Part shown: one piece after another, positions 13,007 through 24,852 of the stretch
Numbering within the stretch: position 1 is the first letter of the stretch
Layout: each line of letters begins with the position of its first letter
Source of the DNA: Arachis hypogaea
Taxonomy: Eukaryota > Streptophyta > Magnoliopsida > Fabales > Fabaceae
Direction of reading: 5' to 3'
Assembly: GCF_003086295.3 (NCBI RefSeq)
Contig: NC_092042.1
Location: 44,700,137 to 44,764,136, forward strand
DNA: 64,000 bases
The notes under the pieces: model-generated
Database searches by the model: none
What the model saw: the letters and a program-made list of their open reading frames with translations, nothing else
What the model was told of the DNA's origin: nothing
Position numbers and translations under genes: made by a program

Positions 13007-15122
13007 CAACACCAAACTTAAACTGTTGCTTGTCCTCAAGCAACTAGATAAATAAAATAGGATGAAAAGAAACTAAGAAACAATAATATCTCCGAGTTTC
13101 AAGTGAAGCTCAGATTCTAATTAGATGAGCGGGACTAGTAGCTTTTTGCTTCTGAACAGTTTTGGCATCTCACTTTATCCTTTGAAATTCAGAATGGTTG
13201 GCATCCATAGGAACTCAGAATTCAGATAGTATTATTGATTCTCCTAGTTTAGTATGTTGATTCTTGAACACAGCTACTTTATGAGTCTTGGCCGTGGCCC
13301 TAAGCACTTTGTTTTCCAGTATTACCACCGGATACATAAATGCCACAGACACATAATTGGGTGAACCTTTTCAGATTGTGACTCAGCTTTGCTAAAGTCC
13401 CCAATTAGAGGTGTCCAGAGTTCTTAAGCACACTCTTTTTGCTTTGGATCACGACTTTAACCACTCAAAGCACATGGACCTGCATGCCACAAGCACATGG
13501 TTAGGGACAGCTTGATTTAGCCGCTTAGGCCTGGATTTATTTCCTTGGGCCCTCCTATCCATTGATGCTCAAAGCCTTGGATCCTTTTTACCCCTGCCTT
13601 TTGGTTTTAAGGGCTATTGGCTTTTTCTGCTTGCTTTTTCTTTTTCTTTCTATTTTATTCCTCTTTTTTTTTCGCACAAGCTTTTGCTTTTTCACTGCTT
13701 TTTCTTGCTTCAAGAATCACTTTCATTATTTTTCAGATCATCAATAACTTTTCTCTTGTTCATCATTCTTTCAGGAGCCAACAATTTTAACATTCATAAA
13801 ATTCAATATCAAAAATATGCACTGTTCAAGCATTCATTCAGAAGACAAAAAGTATTGCCACCACATATAATTAATTAGAGTTTTTCTTATTAAGAACTCG
13901 AAAAAATATTGCCTCTTTATTCTAAAAATCTACTATTTTATTCATTTTTGATGATGATGAGAAAAATAAATTATAACTTAATTGGAATTAAAAACAAAGT
14001 AGAGATACTAATTACTACTACTAATATATAACTTCTAAGGTAAATTTCTAATAAGAACAGTTATCACAGAGTTAAGGCAAAGATTAGAACTCAACGACCT
14101 GTATTTTGGGAAGTGGATGTTCCTCTAGTCTGTGGGGTGCCTTCAAGAATTAATTTCTGACGCTTCAGCTCCCTTAAGTTCACATCCTTGCTCTTCCTGT
14201 TCCCTTAGGTGCCATGATCTTAATGAGTTTTAGCTCAGTGATCATGGCAAATCACACCAAACTTAGAGGTTTGCTTGTCCTCAAGCAAAAGAAAGGAAAG
14301 GAGAGGAATAGAAGGAGAGGCAGTTTCGAAAAAAAAGATAAGATTAGTTGAGAAAGATATGAGAAGAAATTAAAAAGATTTGAAAAAGAATTGGATTGGA
14401 AAAAGATTTGTGTTTATGAATTAAGATACATTTGATATTTTTGAAAAAGGGATTTTAGAAATTAGGGTTTTTAGAAATTAGGATTAAAATTTTTGGAATT
14501 TGAAGGATGATATTTTGAAACATGTTTATGCAAGAAATCATGAATTGAAACATAAAAATTAGAAAATTTGTGAAGAAAAACGAATTTTACCTCCTCCCCA
14601 CCATCCTGGCGTTAAACGCCCAACTGGTGCATGTTTTGGGCGTTTAACGCCCAATTGTTGCTTCTCCTGGGCGTTCAACGCCCAGCTGATGCTTCTTTCT
14701 GGCGTTGAACGCCAGGAAGTCCTTTGTCACTGGGCGTTTTTCTGAACGCCCAGGACGCTGTCAATCTGGCGTTAAACGCCCAGAAGGTGCTTCTTTCTGG
14801 CGTTCAACGCCCAGAAGATGCTCCTTTCTGGCGTTTAACGCCCAGATGGCTACCCTTACTGGCGTTGAACGCCCAGTGGGTGCTTCTTTTGGGCGTTCAA
14901 CGCCCAAAATGTTTCTTACTGGCTTTTTCACGCCAGTGAGCTTCCAAATTTCCCTGTAACTCTGTGAATTCAATCAATTGCTATTAAAACCCTTTGAAGA
15001 TACTTGGACTCATACCTGTAAAAAAAGGAAATTTATTTAATTAGTAAATAAACTTTGTAAATGGCTGGGTTGCCTCCCAGCAAGCGCTTCTTTATTGTCT
15101 TTAGCTGGACTACCACTGAGCT
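13007..15122 (-). other. Non-coding 3' region of the Athila-type element
   Basis: Lies between the pol stop and the 3' LTR. It has no credible frame. Next to the LTR, the minus strand reads AGTTTAAGTTTGGTGTTG, the polypurine-like primer site; a second copy of the same signal lies near 14255-14285. On the minus strand, just after the pol stop, is the conserved GGGAGGCAACCC motif (about 15068-15079). Confidence 0.7.
14605..14938. repeat. Array of 11 GGCGTT-N-AACGCC palindromic dyads
   Basis: Eleven imperfect palindromes of 17-24 bp, such as CTGGCGTTTAACGCCCAG, recur roughly every 25-50 bp with unrelated short linkers (several read GGTGCTTCTTT). Each could form a small hairpin, and its C/G content contrasts with the AT-rich surroundings. 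Related dyads sit in the LTR. It lies in the untranslated region of the retrotransposon, so it is a cis element or a by-product of replication slippage, not a gene. Confidence 0.85.
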
Positions 15123-18100
15123 CTAATCAAGTCTCAGTTTTGAGCATTCTTGCTCGAAGTTATTTTCAAGATAATATTTAATTCTCTGTCCATTAACAAT
15201 GAACATTTTGTTAGAGTCATTATCCTGAAGCTCTACGTATCCATATGGTGATACACTTGTAATTACATATGGACCTCTCCACCGGGATTTTAATTTCCCA
15301 GGGAATAATTTGAGCCTAGAATTAAATAGCAGAACTTTCTGCCCCGGCTCAAAGACTCTGGATGACAATTTCTTATCATGCCATCTTTTCGCTTTCTCTT
15401 TGTATATTTTTGCATTCTCGAAAGCATTGAGTCTAAATTCCTCTAGCTCATTTAACTGGAGCAATCGTTTTTCTCCAGCTAACTTGGCATCAAGGTTTAG
15501 GAATCTGGTTGCCCAGTAGGCCTTGTGTTCCAGTTCCACTGGCAAGTGACATGCCTTTCCATACACAAGCTGGTATGGAGAGGTCCCTATAGGGGTCTTG
15601 AATGCTGTTCTGTATGCCCACAGAGCATCATCCAAGCTCCTTGCCCAATCCCTTCTACGGTTAATTACCATCCGTTCTAGGATTCTTTTGAGTTCTCTAT
15701 TTGAGACTTTAGCTTGCCCATTAGTCTGTGGATGATATGGAGTGGCCACCCTGTGGCTAACTCCATAACGAACCAAAGCAGAGTAAAGCTGTTTATTGCA
15801 GAAATGAGTGCCCCCATCACTGATTAATACTCTAGGGGTACCAAATCTGCTGAAGATGTGTTTCTGGAGGAATTTTAACACTGTTTTAGTGTCATTAGTG
15901 GGTGTTGCAATAGCCTCCACCCATTTGGATACATAATCCACTGCCACCAGAATATAAGTGTTTGAGTATGATGGTGGGAAAGGTCCCATGAAGTCAATGC
16001 CCCATACATCAAACAACTCAATCTCCAAGATCCCTTATTGAGGCATGGCATAACTGTGAGGCAGATTGCCAGATCTTTGGCAACTGTCACAATTAAGTAC
16101 AAACGCTCAGGAATCTTTATAGAGAGTAGGCAAGTAGAAGCCACATTGGAGGACTCTTGTGGCTGTTCGTTCACTTCCAAAATGTCCTCCATACTATGAT
16201 CCATGGCAGTGCCACAGAATCTTTTGCGCTTCTTCCTTAGGCACACATCTACGGATTACTCCGTCTGCACATCTCTTGAAGAGATATGGTTCATCCCAAA
16301 GATAGTACTTTGCATCTGTGATCAATTTCTTTGATTGCAGCCTACTGTACTCTTTGGGTATGAATCTCACTGCCTTGTAGTTTGCAATGTCTGCAAACCA
16401 CGGCACTTCCTGGATGGCAAAGAGTTGCTCATCCGGAAAGGTTTCAGAGATCTCAGTGAGAGGGAGGGACGCCCCTTTTACTGGTTCTATTCGGGACAGG
16501 TGGTCTGCTACTTGATTTTCTGTCCCTTTTCTGTCTCTTATTTCTATATCAAACTCTTGCAGAAGCAACACCCATCTTATAAGTCTGGGCTTTGAATCCT
16601 ACTTTGTGAGTAGATATTTAAGAGCTGCATGATCAGTATACACAATCACTTTTGATCCTACTAAATAGGATCTGAATTTGTCAATGGCATAAACCACTGT
16701 AAGTAGCTCTTTTTCTGTGGTTGTGTAATTCTTCTGTGCGTCATTTAAAACACGGTTGGCATAGTAAATGACGTGCAGGAGCTTGTCATGCCTTTGTCCC
16801 AACACTGCACCAATGGCATGGTCACTGACATCACACATCAATTCAAATGGTAATGTCCAGTCTGGTGCAGAGATGATTGGTGCTGTAACCAATTTAGCTT
16901 TCAGAGTCTCAAATGCCTGCAGACACTCTTTATCAAAGATAAATGGCGTGTCAGCAGCTAGCAGGTTGCTCAGAGGTTTGGCAATTTTTGAAAAATCCTT
17001 TATAAACCTCCTATAGAATCCTGCATGCCCCAGAAAGCTTCTGATTGCCTTAACATTGGCAGGTGGTGGTAATTTTTCAATTACTTCTACCTTAGCTTGA
17101 TCCACCTTTATTCCCTTGTTCGAAATTTTGTGCCCAAGGACAATTCCTTCAGTCACCATAAAGTGACATTTTTCCCAGTTTAAAACCAGGTTAGTCTCTT
17201 GGCATCTTTTCAGAACAAGTGCTAAATGGTTAAGGCAGGAGCTGAATGAGTCTCCAAATACTGAAAAGTCATCCATGAAGACTTCCAGGAATTTTTCCAC
17301 CATATCAGAGAAAATTGAGAGCATGCACCTCTGAAAGGTTGCAGGTGCATTGCACAGGCCAAATGGCATCCTTCTGTATGCAAATACTCCAGATGAACAT
17401 GTGAATGCCGTTTTCTCTTGATCCTGGGGGTCTACTGCAATTTGATTATAACCTGAATATCCATCCAGGAAGCAGTAGTATTCATGACCTGCTAGTCTTT
17501 CTAGCATTTGGTCTATGAATGGTAAAGGAAAATGATCCTTTCTGGTGGCTGTATTGAGCCTTCTATAATCAATACACATACGCCACCCTGTAACTGTTCT
17601 TGTAGGAACCATTTCATTTTTTTCATTATGAACCACTGTCATGCCTCCCTTCTTATGAACGACTTGGACAGGGCTCACCCAGGGGCTATCAGAAATAGGA
17701 TAAATAATCCCAACCTCTAGTAATTTAGTGACCTCTTTTTGCACCACTTCTTTCATGGCTGGATTCAGTCGCCTTTGTGGTTGAACCACTGGCTTGGCGT
17801 CATCCTCCAGTAAGATCTTGTGCATGCATCTGGCTGGGCTAATGCCCTTAAGATCACTGATGGACCACCCAAGAGCTGTCTTGTGTGTCCTTAGCACTTG
17901 AATTAGTGCTTCCTCTTCCTGTGGCTCTAAGGTAGAGCTTATAATTACAGGAAAGGTATCACCTTCTCCCAGAAATGCATATTTCAGGGATGGTGGTAAT
18001 GGTTTGAGTTCGGGTTTTGGAGGTTTCTCCTCTTCTTGAGGGATTTTCAGAGGTTCTATTATCTTCTCTAATTCCTCCAAATCAGGCTGAACATCTTTGA

Positions 18101-18347
18101 AGATGTCCTCTAGCTCTGATTCGAGACTCTCAGCCATATTGACCTCTATTACTAGAGAATCAATAATATCAACACTCATGCAGTCATTTGGGGTGTCTGG
18201 ATGTTGCATGGCTTTGACAACATTCAACTTAAACTCCTCCTCATTGACTCTCAAGGTTACTTCCCCTTTTTGGACATCAATGAGGGTTCGGCCAGTTGCT
18301 AGGAAAGGTCTTCCTAGAATGAGAGTTGCACTCTTGTGCTCCTCCAT
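15123..18347 (-). pseudogene. pol: Athila-type pol: protease end, reverse transcriptase, RNase H, integrase
   Basis: Open from 18347 to 16599 (582 codons): the protease end (LILGRPFLATGRTLIDV), then RT with WRMCIDYRRLN, FAYRRMPFGLCNAPATFQR and catalytic FMDDFSVFG, then RNase H (FELMCDVSDHAIGAVLGQ, TEKELLTVVYAIDKF). An in-frame TAG at about 16596-16598 interrupts it, and the frame goes on to 16194, where a second stop falls just before the integrase zinc region. Two more stops (about 16107 and 16034) precede the integrase core, open from 16028 to 15123. The DDE residues are seen in [17 protein letters not shown] and [17 protein letters not shown]-like end ([10 protein letters not shown]) closes it. 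Gag is missing. Function: reverse transcription and insertion, now lost. Confidence 0.9.
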
Positions 18348-18348
18348 T

Positions 18349-18395
18349 TCTACATGAAATTACCCCCAAAAAGCGTATAAAATATCCGCTCATCA
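18349..18395 (-). repeat. 47-bp remnant of the 5' LTR fused to pol
   Basis: Identical to the first 47 bases of the 3' LTR (minus strand). At 18348-18349 it passes directly into the pol region beside the ATG of MEEHKSATLIL. TSD ATAAT follows at 18396-18400. Confidence 0.85.
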
Positions 18396-19518
18396 ATAAT
18401 GCATAGTAAATAATATATGTCGACGGTTCAGAATTAATTACGGGCAATATTGGGAGCACTTTATACGCAGGAATGAGACAAAGTTAAAAAATTTGAAGGA
18501 GAAAACGTTCCCGCCTTTGGAGTATAACGCGACGAAAATTAATAAGAAACAGGTACTCAATAAATGCAGATCATGAAATGAGATCAGTCAGCAACCAAGT
18601 AGTCTGAAGACTAAAAATAGCATTCATAATAACTTAGTTTAATTACACCTGACATAAGTAAGACTAAAAGAAGATAAAGTATCATTAAATGTAATTCACA
18701 GTAAGTGTTGAATCAAGTATGGAAAATGAAGTTCATTAACTCCAGGTAGGAATCTATCTTGTCACGAGAGATTCGCAGGGTTGAACAGGATGGATAGGAA
18801 AGAATAGAACAGACCTAAACTAATTAATTGCGTTGAATCACCAAGCATATTGAAACGGAATCAAGATGAGATGAATGGGGAAGTCGAATGGATGTATCAT
18901 ACATGGAGAGATGTATTGGAACCAAGCAAAAAAGGTACGGGGGCGTCATAGTCAAAAAAATGAGCATTGTGTCAGATTTCAAAAGCGTTGATGTATATGT
19001 AAATGTATTTGCAATGAAAATGCTGGGCTAACAGATAAGCATAGAAGTAAATAGCAAGTGAATAAATTTGGGAGACAAAAATTATCAGGAGCAAAAGAAT
19101 ATACTTGGCAGCCAAAAATAAATCGGAGGACGCGTAGAGGCATTGGTTGATTGCATCTACTCAGTTGTTAACCAGTTTAATGATCAGCACCAAATCTAAA
19201 TAGCAAAAGTTACATTGCCAATGTTAGCTTAGTGGGGGAATTCAGCAAATAGCAAGTCATGGCCCAATAAGCTAAATGTATTCAAACCAAATCAGATTGT
19301 TAAATAGGTAAAGATATGCAACCTAAATTAGATTAGTAGGGATCATCAACGGTGCACCTAGATTATGCATTGGATAAAGGAACATTTAGTTATATAAAAG
19401 CATGATTGTATAAAATATAGACTGATCAGAACACAATCTCAGAAACAATAAAACTGACATGTTGACAATAGGCAAGATTATGACGTGCACAAAAGTGAAT
19501 AGATTGGTAGACTGGTAC
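18396..19518. other. AT-rich spacer, nothing recognised
   Basis: No coding frame of note and no repeat structure seen. This would have been continuous with the DNA left of 11449 before the LTR element inserted. Confidence 0.5.
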
Positions 19519-20235
19519 CTCATATGCCTCAGAAGCTTGGCGACAATAAACAGCACTGCCACCTTCGAGCGAGTACAACGGATCCATGAGTTCAAACACT
19601 TCACTGCATGGTTGATGAGTAGAAGCCCAAACTGTGCTTCGATCTCTTGCCAAAGCACACATTGCCTTAGTCCCAATAAAAAAAGACGCACTGCAACAAC
19701 AAGACATGTAAAACTTTATATGGGCTAAGAAGATCTTTAAAAACTTAGAAGAGAAAATCAAAACAGAGAACACATGAATTCACCACATACATCTCTCTTT
19801 CTTTTAGCGCATACTATCATTCTATAATTACCGTCCCTATGCAAGTTTGATCAACATTTAAAAAAATATTACCAAAATTCATATTGTGTTTGTTAAAAAT
19901 CTGTTAAAATTTTTTAATTTAAAAAACGAATAATTTTTTTTAAACTATGTTGTATATCTAAAATCTAAATCTTAAATCTTAATTTAGGATTTTTAATTTA
20001 ATAGACAATAACAAATTGTGTTATTTAAGAAAAAAATGGATCTTAATCTATATTGACTCAATAAAAAGTGGTTATCTATGTTTTTTCCCCGGAATCACAG
20101 TCACGGTGGATTTGTAATTGTAAAATAAAGATATAACTACTTACAGAGACTGGACTAATAAATCCATAGAAAATCATTGTTGTGTTAGATGAGTTAGTTG
20201 ACAAATGTCAATTTAACGATTCTTTAATATGCCAA

Positions 20236-20313
<78 letters not shown>

Positions 20314-21003
20314 GCATGATACGATGAAGAAGAAAAGATTAAAATAAGCCTTTAATTAATAATTGCATCACCCTAATCCTTACTGCAAGAAAAGGATAAC
20401 CTGTGATTAACTATTAGTGAGGATGAATAATATTTGATGGTATTATTATCACTATGATCATTATAGGCAAAAAGCACAGTTGACTAATAACCTGCGCAGT
20501 GAGAAGGCCACAGTCAAGGAAAGCAGCGCCAGGAAAGCTCATATCCTCGAAGTTCATTAAGTTAGCATTGCCGTACAAAAGCCGGAGCTGCAGCGCAGAA
20601 GAGGTTGCTCAAAAGTGAATGGTATTAACAGATGCGGTCAACCAAATTAGTCAGAATCAACAAATGGGGTAGTCCGGCATTAGTTGGAACAAAAGATTTT
20701 TCCATGCATGTTGTTGGAAAATACCAGATCTTGAAAAACACAAACACAGCATAGCATCAAAACCGTCAGAGGGGGTTAAATTTGTGAGAACATTGGAAAA
20801 AATAAAAAAAGTAAAAAAGAAACTAACAATTGAAGGGATGAATCAGGAATTACCGAGGTTAAATGCAAAATGAAAGTGTCTTGGCCACGGTGAGGAGCAA
20901 GAGCCACAATAACGGCGAAAAGACAGTCCGGCGGTCCGATCTCAGAGAGGCATTGCTGTGCCAAGCTGTTAGCCGTGAGCGACGGCCGAGACAAGGGTTT
21001 CAA
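19519..21003 (-). CDS. Unrecognised three-exon candidate gene
   Basis: Exon 1, 21003-20854, is exactly 50 codons from ATG to a TCG|GTAATT donor. Exon 2, 20587-20492, is exactly 32 codons (LRLLYGNANLMNFEDMSFPG) with CAG| and |GTTATT borders. Exon 3, 19690-19519, reads KAMCALARDRSTVWASTHQP, but joining it in phase hits a stop unless one base is dropped from a seven-T run (19678-19684). Downstream exons are not located. The peptide is soluble, with cysteines and no domain I can name; an F-box-related or B3-neighbour protein is only a guess. The long intron between exons 2 and 3 contains the (AT)n tract at 20241-20310. Confidence 0.45.
20241..20310. repeat. (AT)n microsatellite
   Basis: About 35 uninterrupted AT units. 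Confidence 0.95.
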
Positions 21004-21617
21004 GCGGATATGATATGAACGGGGGGTTGTTGCAGTAGGGTTATGTCATGTCTTATGTGTGGGCCAATGCTAACTCAAACCACAGTTTCAAATGCAATAG
21101 ATTGGGCCCATCTGAGGACAAAAGGCCGGTTATGCCTAAAAGAATCATGATGCATCTATTGATGCATTTGGATTGAAATGGCGGGTTGAAAATGGCAGCC
21201 CAACGGAACAGGCGGGCTGTGACTAAGTTACGATATATTGCAAAGAGAGGAAAAGTAACCACAACACAATGTACTTGGCCAAACCAACCATTATCATAAC
21301 CATCAAATCCAGGTCTAGCATCACCAATAAACAATACCCAACACGTTACATGATAACCAGGGAATAAAAAACGGGGATTATAAAAGATAAATAAGACATG
21401 AAACATTGATAGATCAAGATACATGGAAACAAAAGTACTAAATCATATCAAACCCATGAGCCCCCGTAAAATGATGCACTAAACTCGGGTGCCAAACCTA
21501 AATACTACAGTTGTCAAACCACTAACTTGTTCAGCAAGTGCATACAAAAAACTAACGGAACCAAAGAGGAAAACACAACGCGTAAAAGAACAACACGATA
21601 ATCAGCAATAGTCAGAC

Positions 21618-22794
21618 TTATATTGAAAACCCCATGCACACCCTGATGAAAACAACTCCCGGCCATGTAATGCTTCCAATAAACTTCACAACTCCATCGT
21701 TCAGACCAATAGAGCAGAACTGGGCAACCGAAACAACCTCATCAAGCGACGCCGCAGCACCGTCGAACCCGCAGACACAGTGGCTGATCCCGAGGAGATC
21801 GCGGCCTATCTTCAGAGAGGGTGTTTCTGTCATGTTTGTGACCCCAATAAAGAGATGTCTCTCCCACGCCATTGCGCCAACATGGCTAAGGTTGATGGTC
21901 ATGACATGCACTCCAAATCTCAAAGCAGACCGCTCATATGTTTCCAAATCCACATAATCATCGTGAGCAATCAAGGTGGGATGATCCACATATGCGCCTG
22001 CGCCTATCTCTATCTCATCCCACGCAGAGTCCATAGTTGCAAATCGAACCACGGAGACCGGTGTCTTCGTGAATCTACCTTCACAGTTGACCCAAAAACC
22101 TAGCTGCTGACCACGGCATACCCACTGCTCAGTCTATCGATCATTGGCGGGGTCCGGTTAGCACTACTCCACCGACCGGTTGTCGAGAGATACATCTGCA
22201 CGTCGTATCCAGGACTTGCCAGATTATGCTTCGTCAGACTGAGAATCTTATAAGCATCACAACCCACCATGCTGAGAAAGGCATAAGTAGAGCAGTCGTC
22301 ACGGTGGTTATAGTGGTAACCGTCAGACCCGGGATCAGCAATAACAGACCTCCAAGAACCCAACGGATCCCAAGTGATCAATGAACTCGAACGGCCGTCT
22401 GTTGAGAATCTTGCACATACCTTGCCGGAGTCTATTCCCACTAGGGAAAACCATGTCCATTCCAGAGGAGCCGCAACCGGAATGGCTACATGAGTTTCAA
22501 AGACAAACATGGAAAGCCTCCCACAATCAGCATCTCTCAGGGGGTTGTCCAAGTGAAGAACCACCGCATTCCCACCAACCGATTTGAAGCGAGTCACCAT
22601 GTTATTCGCCCGGTTCAATCTGTCGTACCAATCGCGCGACATACACCTCCCCTTCCAATCATTTTTGCATCAGAACGAAGAAAAATCTTCAAAATCACGT
22701 CGGTTGGCAAGGCAGGAATGTTGAAATTGGCCTCATCGCTACCATGCCCAACGTGGAAGGGACGATCATCCTCTTCGATTCTTGCTCGGGACAT
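21618..22794 (-). pseudogene. F-box protein gene with two one-base frameshifts
   Basis: Starts at MSRARIEEDD (22794). An F-box begins at about residue 25 (ALPTDVILKIFLRSDAKMIG) and continues in another frame (CMSRDWYDRLNRANNMVTRF) after a missing base near 22650. A frame of about 180 codons follows and resembles F-box-associated interaction regions. It shifts again near 22103, and the rest is open to the stop at 21618 (RFATMDSAWDEIEI...). Known role of the family: substrate receptor in SCF ubiquitin ligases. No intron is needed. Both breaks fit one base lost, so this is a decayed copy or carries assembly errors; a short protein could also start at MSRDWYDR. Confidence 0.65.
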
Positions 22795-23064
22795 TCCAAA
22801 TCGATAGTGAGATTCCTTCCTAGACACGAAGGTGGAAATTCTCTGTAAAAGGTAAAGGTATTTCTCTAGTTGGTGTGGGTTCCTCAACCGTGAGTGTCGC
22901 TCTACTTAAATGCACAAACGAAAGCATACAGTAGAACACAATGGAGAATGACGAATATAAGTTGTAAACAAAAAATAAGAAATATATATTATGATTAATA
23001 CATATAAACAAAAACTTTAAAAAGAAAATATACATGCAACGATTAGTATATTTTATATTATTAA

Positions 23065-23103
<39 letters not shown>

Positions 23104-23356
23104 CATTATTATTATTATCATTATATATTATACAATTAATATAATACTAATAATAATAACAATATAACTATAAGTATATAACTATATTATATTACATAAC
23201 TATAACTATAACTATAACTATTTGATTTAACATGAATTTATTACATTATATTACTTTATTACATTTTATTATATTACATTATATTATATATTATTTATTA
23301 TATTATATATTATTTAACTATAAATATAATATAAAAATTATAAATAAATATAATAC

Positions 23357-23403
<47 letters not shown>

Positions 23404-23872
23404 TAATATATAACTGTAACTATCCTACAGAAACATATACTTTAGTGGGTCAGTGGATACATATATATTAGTAGATATATTTTTTTGTGTACCATACTTT
23501 GATTGAAACCGAAAATGAATGACAGCAGGAAACAGATAAGAATTGTCAACAGTCAAACGCATGAGCTGGTTGAATGGTTTAAAGCAAAGGAAGACCGCGA
23601 AACACCTGTGTTGAAAAAAAAAGGATTCACCCAGTATACTTGGGGTTGTGACACCTGGACAGCTGAAACCGGATTTTAGGATATTAACTTAGGATAATTT
23701 GGCTGTTTTATGAGTAAAATTCGTTAAACGGATTTATTAGCTAGCAGCCTAGCAGTGATTTATTATTTTTAATGAATTGCACATTCTAAAATTTTATGTT
23801 GCAGCCAATGATTGAATGGCACTAATTAGATGCTATCTATAATCAATAGTCTAATTAGATGCTATAATCAAT
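22795..23872. other. AT-rich promoter-side spacer with microsatellites
   Basis: Holds (ATT)n-type DNA at 23055-23125 and an AT tract at 23361-23395. The part next to 22795 would be the F-box gene's 5' region. No gene seen. Confidence 0.6.
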
Positions 23873-23881
23873 TATTAAATA
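23873..23881. repeat. 9-bp target-site duplication TATTAAATA (left)
   Basis: Repeated exactly at 33733-33741. Nine bases is the usual duplication length for Mutator-family transposons. Confidence 0.75.
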
Positions 23882-23930
23882 CCGGCCTGCTACACATACA
23901 AGCAAAAAGGCCCTACAAGTATTACAAGTT
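23882..23930. repeat. MULE terminal inverted repeat, left
   Basis: Begins CCGGCCTGCTACA, then CATACAAGC and TTACAAG. Matches the reverse complement of the right end (33732 inwards) best from CATACAAGC on. Confidence 0.6.
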
Positions 23931-24852
23931 TTCAGCCCAGATATCATTCACACGCGCAGTCATTCACTTTGAATGGAGCGTAAAATACACGCGCACCACT
24001 CAATGGTTGCGCTTCGCGAAAAGCGCTCCTCAATGGCGCACCCTTCCACTTCTCCAAGCCGAAGAAAACACAAATCGTTCATTTTCGAGCAACATTGCAA
24101 ACTGCAGAGATAGAACTCGTCGCGAAGATTCGAACTCTCCATCAACACAACATAGAGCTCTCCATCAAAAGACGAAGTTATAATACTCAAGGTACGTTAC
24201 GTTACTATTTTACTCATCTTGTATATTTTCCAGATTTCGAAATCGAAGAACTAGGTTATACTGTTCTTCTACGTTCTTCTAGGTTTTACTGTTCTTCTTG
24301 TTCTAGGTCTCATTTTACAGTTTTTAATGTTCTACTTGTTCTAGGTTTTACTGTTATTCTTGGTTCTAGGTTATACTGTTCTTCTTCGTTGTTCTAGGTG
24401 TTACTGTTGTTGTTGTTCTAGTTCTTCTCGTAACCGATTTTTGGGAGTATATTGCGTAATTTGTTGGGTGTATATGGAGTAATTTGTTGGGTGTATATGG
24501 CATAATTTGTTGGGTGTATATTTATGAACTGATATAATGTAATATAGTCAACAGTTGCAACTGTTCTAATATTTGCTTGTCCATGGGTGTATATTGCTTG
24601 ACCTTGTATATTAATGCATGTTTGAGTGATATCTGACTGATATCTATGGGTGTATCTGACTGATATCTATGGGTGTATCTTACTGATATCTATGGATGTA
24701 TCTGAATCATATCTATGGGTGCATTTTTCATTTCAGAAAAAATAGCAGGCAGAAACCAAGCTGCAAAAAATGTAAGAACAAATATATGTCTTAGATGAAA
24801 TCAATTTTATGTAATAGAAATATATCTGACTATAATTTTGCTTTGTTTACAG

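Larger units (their letters stand above)
11454..18395 (-). mobile_element. Ty3-gypsy (Athila-type) LTR retrotransposon, internally deleted
   Basis: Element in minus orientation bounded by TG...CA ends and a perfect 5-bp TSD. The 3' LTR (11454-13006) is complete. The 5' LTR keeps only 47 bp (18349-18395) and is joined directly to the end of the protease region, so most of the LTR, the primer site, gag and most of protease are gone. RT, RNase H and integrase remain but carry stops. The LTR start TGATGAGCGG and the dyad array fit abundant Arachis gypsy families (I think of FIDEL-like or Athila-like groups; naming needs a search). The catalytic motif FMDDFSVFG suggests the Athila/Tat side. Confidence 0.9.

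Noticed and set aside
14605..14973. CRISPR-like regularly spaced repeats and the reading frames across them
   Set aside because: Eukaryotic LTR-element context, repeats diverged and palindromic, spacers similar to each other, no cas genes.
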